Position numbers and translations under genes: made by a program. Source: an uncultured Spirochaetaceae bacterium (GTDB taxonomy: Bacteria > Spirochaetota > Spirochaetia > Treponematales > Treponemataceae). Taken from it: a stretch of DNA of 7,190 bases. Of the stretch, positions 6,171 to 7,190 are shown one piece after another (within the stretch, counting starts at the first letter, position 1; every line of letters starts with the position of its first letter). Under the pieces are notes generated by a model. It searched no databases. It was given only the letters and a program-made list of their open reading frames with translations, and was not told the DNA's origin. The DNA lies in assembly GCA_902773215.1 (NCBI GenBank), contig CACYDQ010000150.1, positions 1-7,190 on the forward strand. Reading direction: 5' to 3'.

Positions 6171-6203
6171 AATCAGTTCGTTCTCAGTACGTTCGTTCTT
6201 GTC

Positions 6204-6752
6204 TCAGGTCGCCATCAGATCCACGAGCAGGCCGGAAATCTCCTCTATCCGGGCGAGCATCACGAGCGTGTCCCGGTGGGAAGAGATGAGCCAGCGGGCC
6301 ATCTCGTCAAGTTTCTGGTTCACCACCTGTATCTGCACGTAGTCGTTCAGCTTCAGGTGCCTCTTGGGGTTCGAGCGGAAGTGCTTCTTCTGGACTCGCT
6401 TGAAATTGTACTTGACGATGTAACGCATGAACTGCGTCACTTTCTTGCGGTAGTCGGCGAAGTTCTCCGGGGTCTGCCTGCTTTTCAGCTTGTCAGCGGC
6501 TATGTCGGCGGCATCCTTCAGGAAAATCACCGCGTCCGCGCTGTCCATCCCGACGATTTCCTTGGGCAGCCCGGCTTCCTCCAGTTCCCGCTCCTCGTGC
6601 GAGCGCTGCAGGGCGGTGACGAAGGAGCTGCGGGAGGTCTTCTTGACTTCTTCCTTCTTCTTGGACCGCAGTTTTTCCTGCGCTCCCTGAAGGCCGGCGA
6701 AGTACAGGCCGGTCGGGTTGCTTACGCCGCCGCTTAAGCTGTCCATGTCCAT
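6204..6752 (-). CDS. yaaR: YaaR-family (DUF327) protein
   Basis: This 182-residue protein matches the DUF327/YaaR family in size and pattern. It is predicted to be mostly alpha-helical and cytoplasmic, with no signal peptide. Residues about 1-45 are flexible and Lys-rich (KLRSKKKEEVKK). The conserved part runs from about 42 to 180. It includes SFVTALQRSHEERELEE, FLKDAADIAADKLK near 77-90, ENFADYRKKVTQFMRYIVK near 96-114 and VVNQKLDEMARWL near 143-155. The biochemical function of the family is unknown. The gene lies between a bactofilin and ricT, and the yaaR-yaaT proximity known from Firmicutes supports the call. AGGAGG (6769-6764), which overlaps the bactofilin stop codon, is 11 nt from the first ATG. 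That spacing is long, but a second in-frame ATG two codons later would be further still. The tight spacing suggests translational coupling with the bactofilin. Confidence 0.87.
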   Translation of the reverse strand: MDMDSLSGGVSNPTGLYFAGLQGAQEKLRSKKKEEVKKTSRSSFVTALQRSHEERELEEAGLPKEIVGMDSADAVIFLKDAADIAADKLKSRQTPENFADYRKKVTQFMRYIVKYNFKRVQKKHFRSNPKRHLKLNDYVQIQVVNQKLDEMARWLISSHRDTLVMLARIEEISGLLVDLMAT

Positions 6753-6767
6753 CCGAAGCGGAGCCTC

Positions 6768-7184
6768 CTATGCGCGGAATGCCTTCGCGCTGATTGCCTT
6801 GGCGTTCTGCCACCGCTCGGAGGCCTCGCTGTAGGCGGCGTCATCCTTGAGCGAGATGCAGTGCCCGTCGAATACGACATCCTCGTCCGCCCTGAAGCTG
6901 TGCGTCTGTACATCACCCATGACGACGGAGCGGGCGGTCAGGTGGATTCCTTCGGGTGCCCAGATGTCACCGAGCACTATGCCGGAGACCGTCACCGACC
7001 GGGCCGTTATGTTGCCGCGTATCCTCGCCTTGTCGCCGACTATGACGGCCCCGCTGCATTCCAGGTTGCCGTCTATATCGCCGTCCACCCGCATGAAGCC
7101 TGTTATGCGGACGTTGCCCCGGATTGAGGAGCCTGCGTTCAGGAGGTTGTTGATTGAAGCTTCTTCCGGGCTGAAAATGGACAT
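6768..7184 (-). CDS. Bactofilin (polymer-forming cytoskeletal protein)
   Basis: This is a 138-residue bactofilin, a family that forms nucleotide-independent filaments of right-handed beta-helix subunits, often at the membrane and linked to cell shape or curvature. The core at about 20-110 shows the spaced Gly/hydrophobic pattern of the family: IRGNVRITGFMRVDGDIDGN, then KARIRGNITARSV, GIVLGDIWAPEGIHL and VVMGDVQTHSF. The N-terminal ~18 residues are a short tail (SIFSPEEASINNLL). The C-terminal ~28 residues are polar and probably helical (SEASERWQNAKA). In-frame TAG at 7190-7188 lies two codons upstream of the ATG at 7184, so the gene is complete and cannot extend further. Its ribosome binding site is outside the window. 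It is followed after 15 nt by yaaR. In helical spirochaetes a role in cell morphology is plausible but inferred. Confidence 0.92.
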   Translation of the reverse strand: MSIFSPEEASINNLLNAGSSIRGNVRITGFMRVDGDIDGNLECSGAVIVGDKARIRGNITARSVTVSGIVLGDIWAPEGIHLTARSVVMGDVQTHSFRADEDVVFDGHCISLKDDAAYSEASERWQNAKAISAKAFRA

Positions 7185-7190
7185 GGGCTA

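Overview
The window reads as a piece of a host-associated or free-living Treponema-like spirochaete chromosome with GC-rich genes. The main evidence is the 3' part of a FlaB-type periplasmic flagellin core gene, whose sequence (for example [17 protein letters not shown] and IGANMDQR) has the treponemal FlaB signature. Also pointing this way are a lipoprotein with a spirochaete-style lipobox, a bactofilin, and a YaaR-RicT pair. Species cannot be assigned from this stretch.

Layout, left to right. On the + strand, 1-463 is the end of flaB, followed by two intrinsic terminators (495-556 and 619-654) and a gene-free, hairpin-rich stretch up to about 819. Everything else is on the - strand, so transcription there runs from right to left and converges on flaB.

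The first - strand group is a bactofilin (6768-7184), a YaaR/DUF327 protein (6204-6752), a PSP1/RicT protein (5209-6156) and a secreted DUF6273 protein (4206-5174). Gaps are 15, 47 and 34 nt. The DUF6273 gene also has its own good sigma-70-like promoter overlapping the ricT stop codon. A perfect 13-bp inverted repeat (4147-4181) follows this group.

The second - strand group starts from a TATAAT promoter (4085-4090). It holds a 745-residue lipoprotein with a very long acidic/Ser-Gly region, about ten degenerate (SG)n-NQTAQNG repeats and a C-terminal beta-sandwich-like domain. After 28 nt comes an OppB/DppB-type ABC permease (820-1788). No OppC, ATPase or binding-protein gene is visible beside the permease.

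Functionally, the right half looks like cell-envelope and cytoskeleton organisation (bactofilin) next to the YaaR-RicT regulatory pair known as neighbours in Firmicutes. The two secreted proteins have no known specific role. The most unusual items are the repeat lipoprotein, its near-identical internal DNA duplication, its pairing with an apparently orphan permease, and the structured intergenic element between the permease and flaB.
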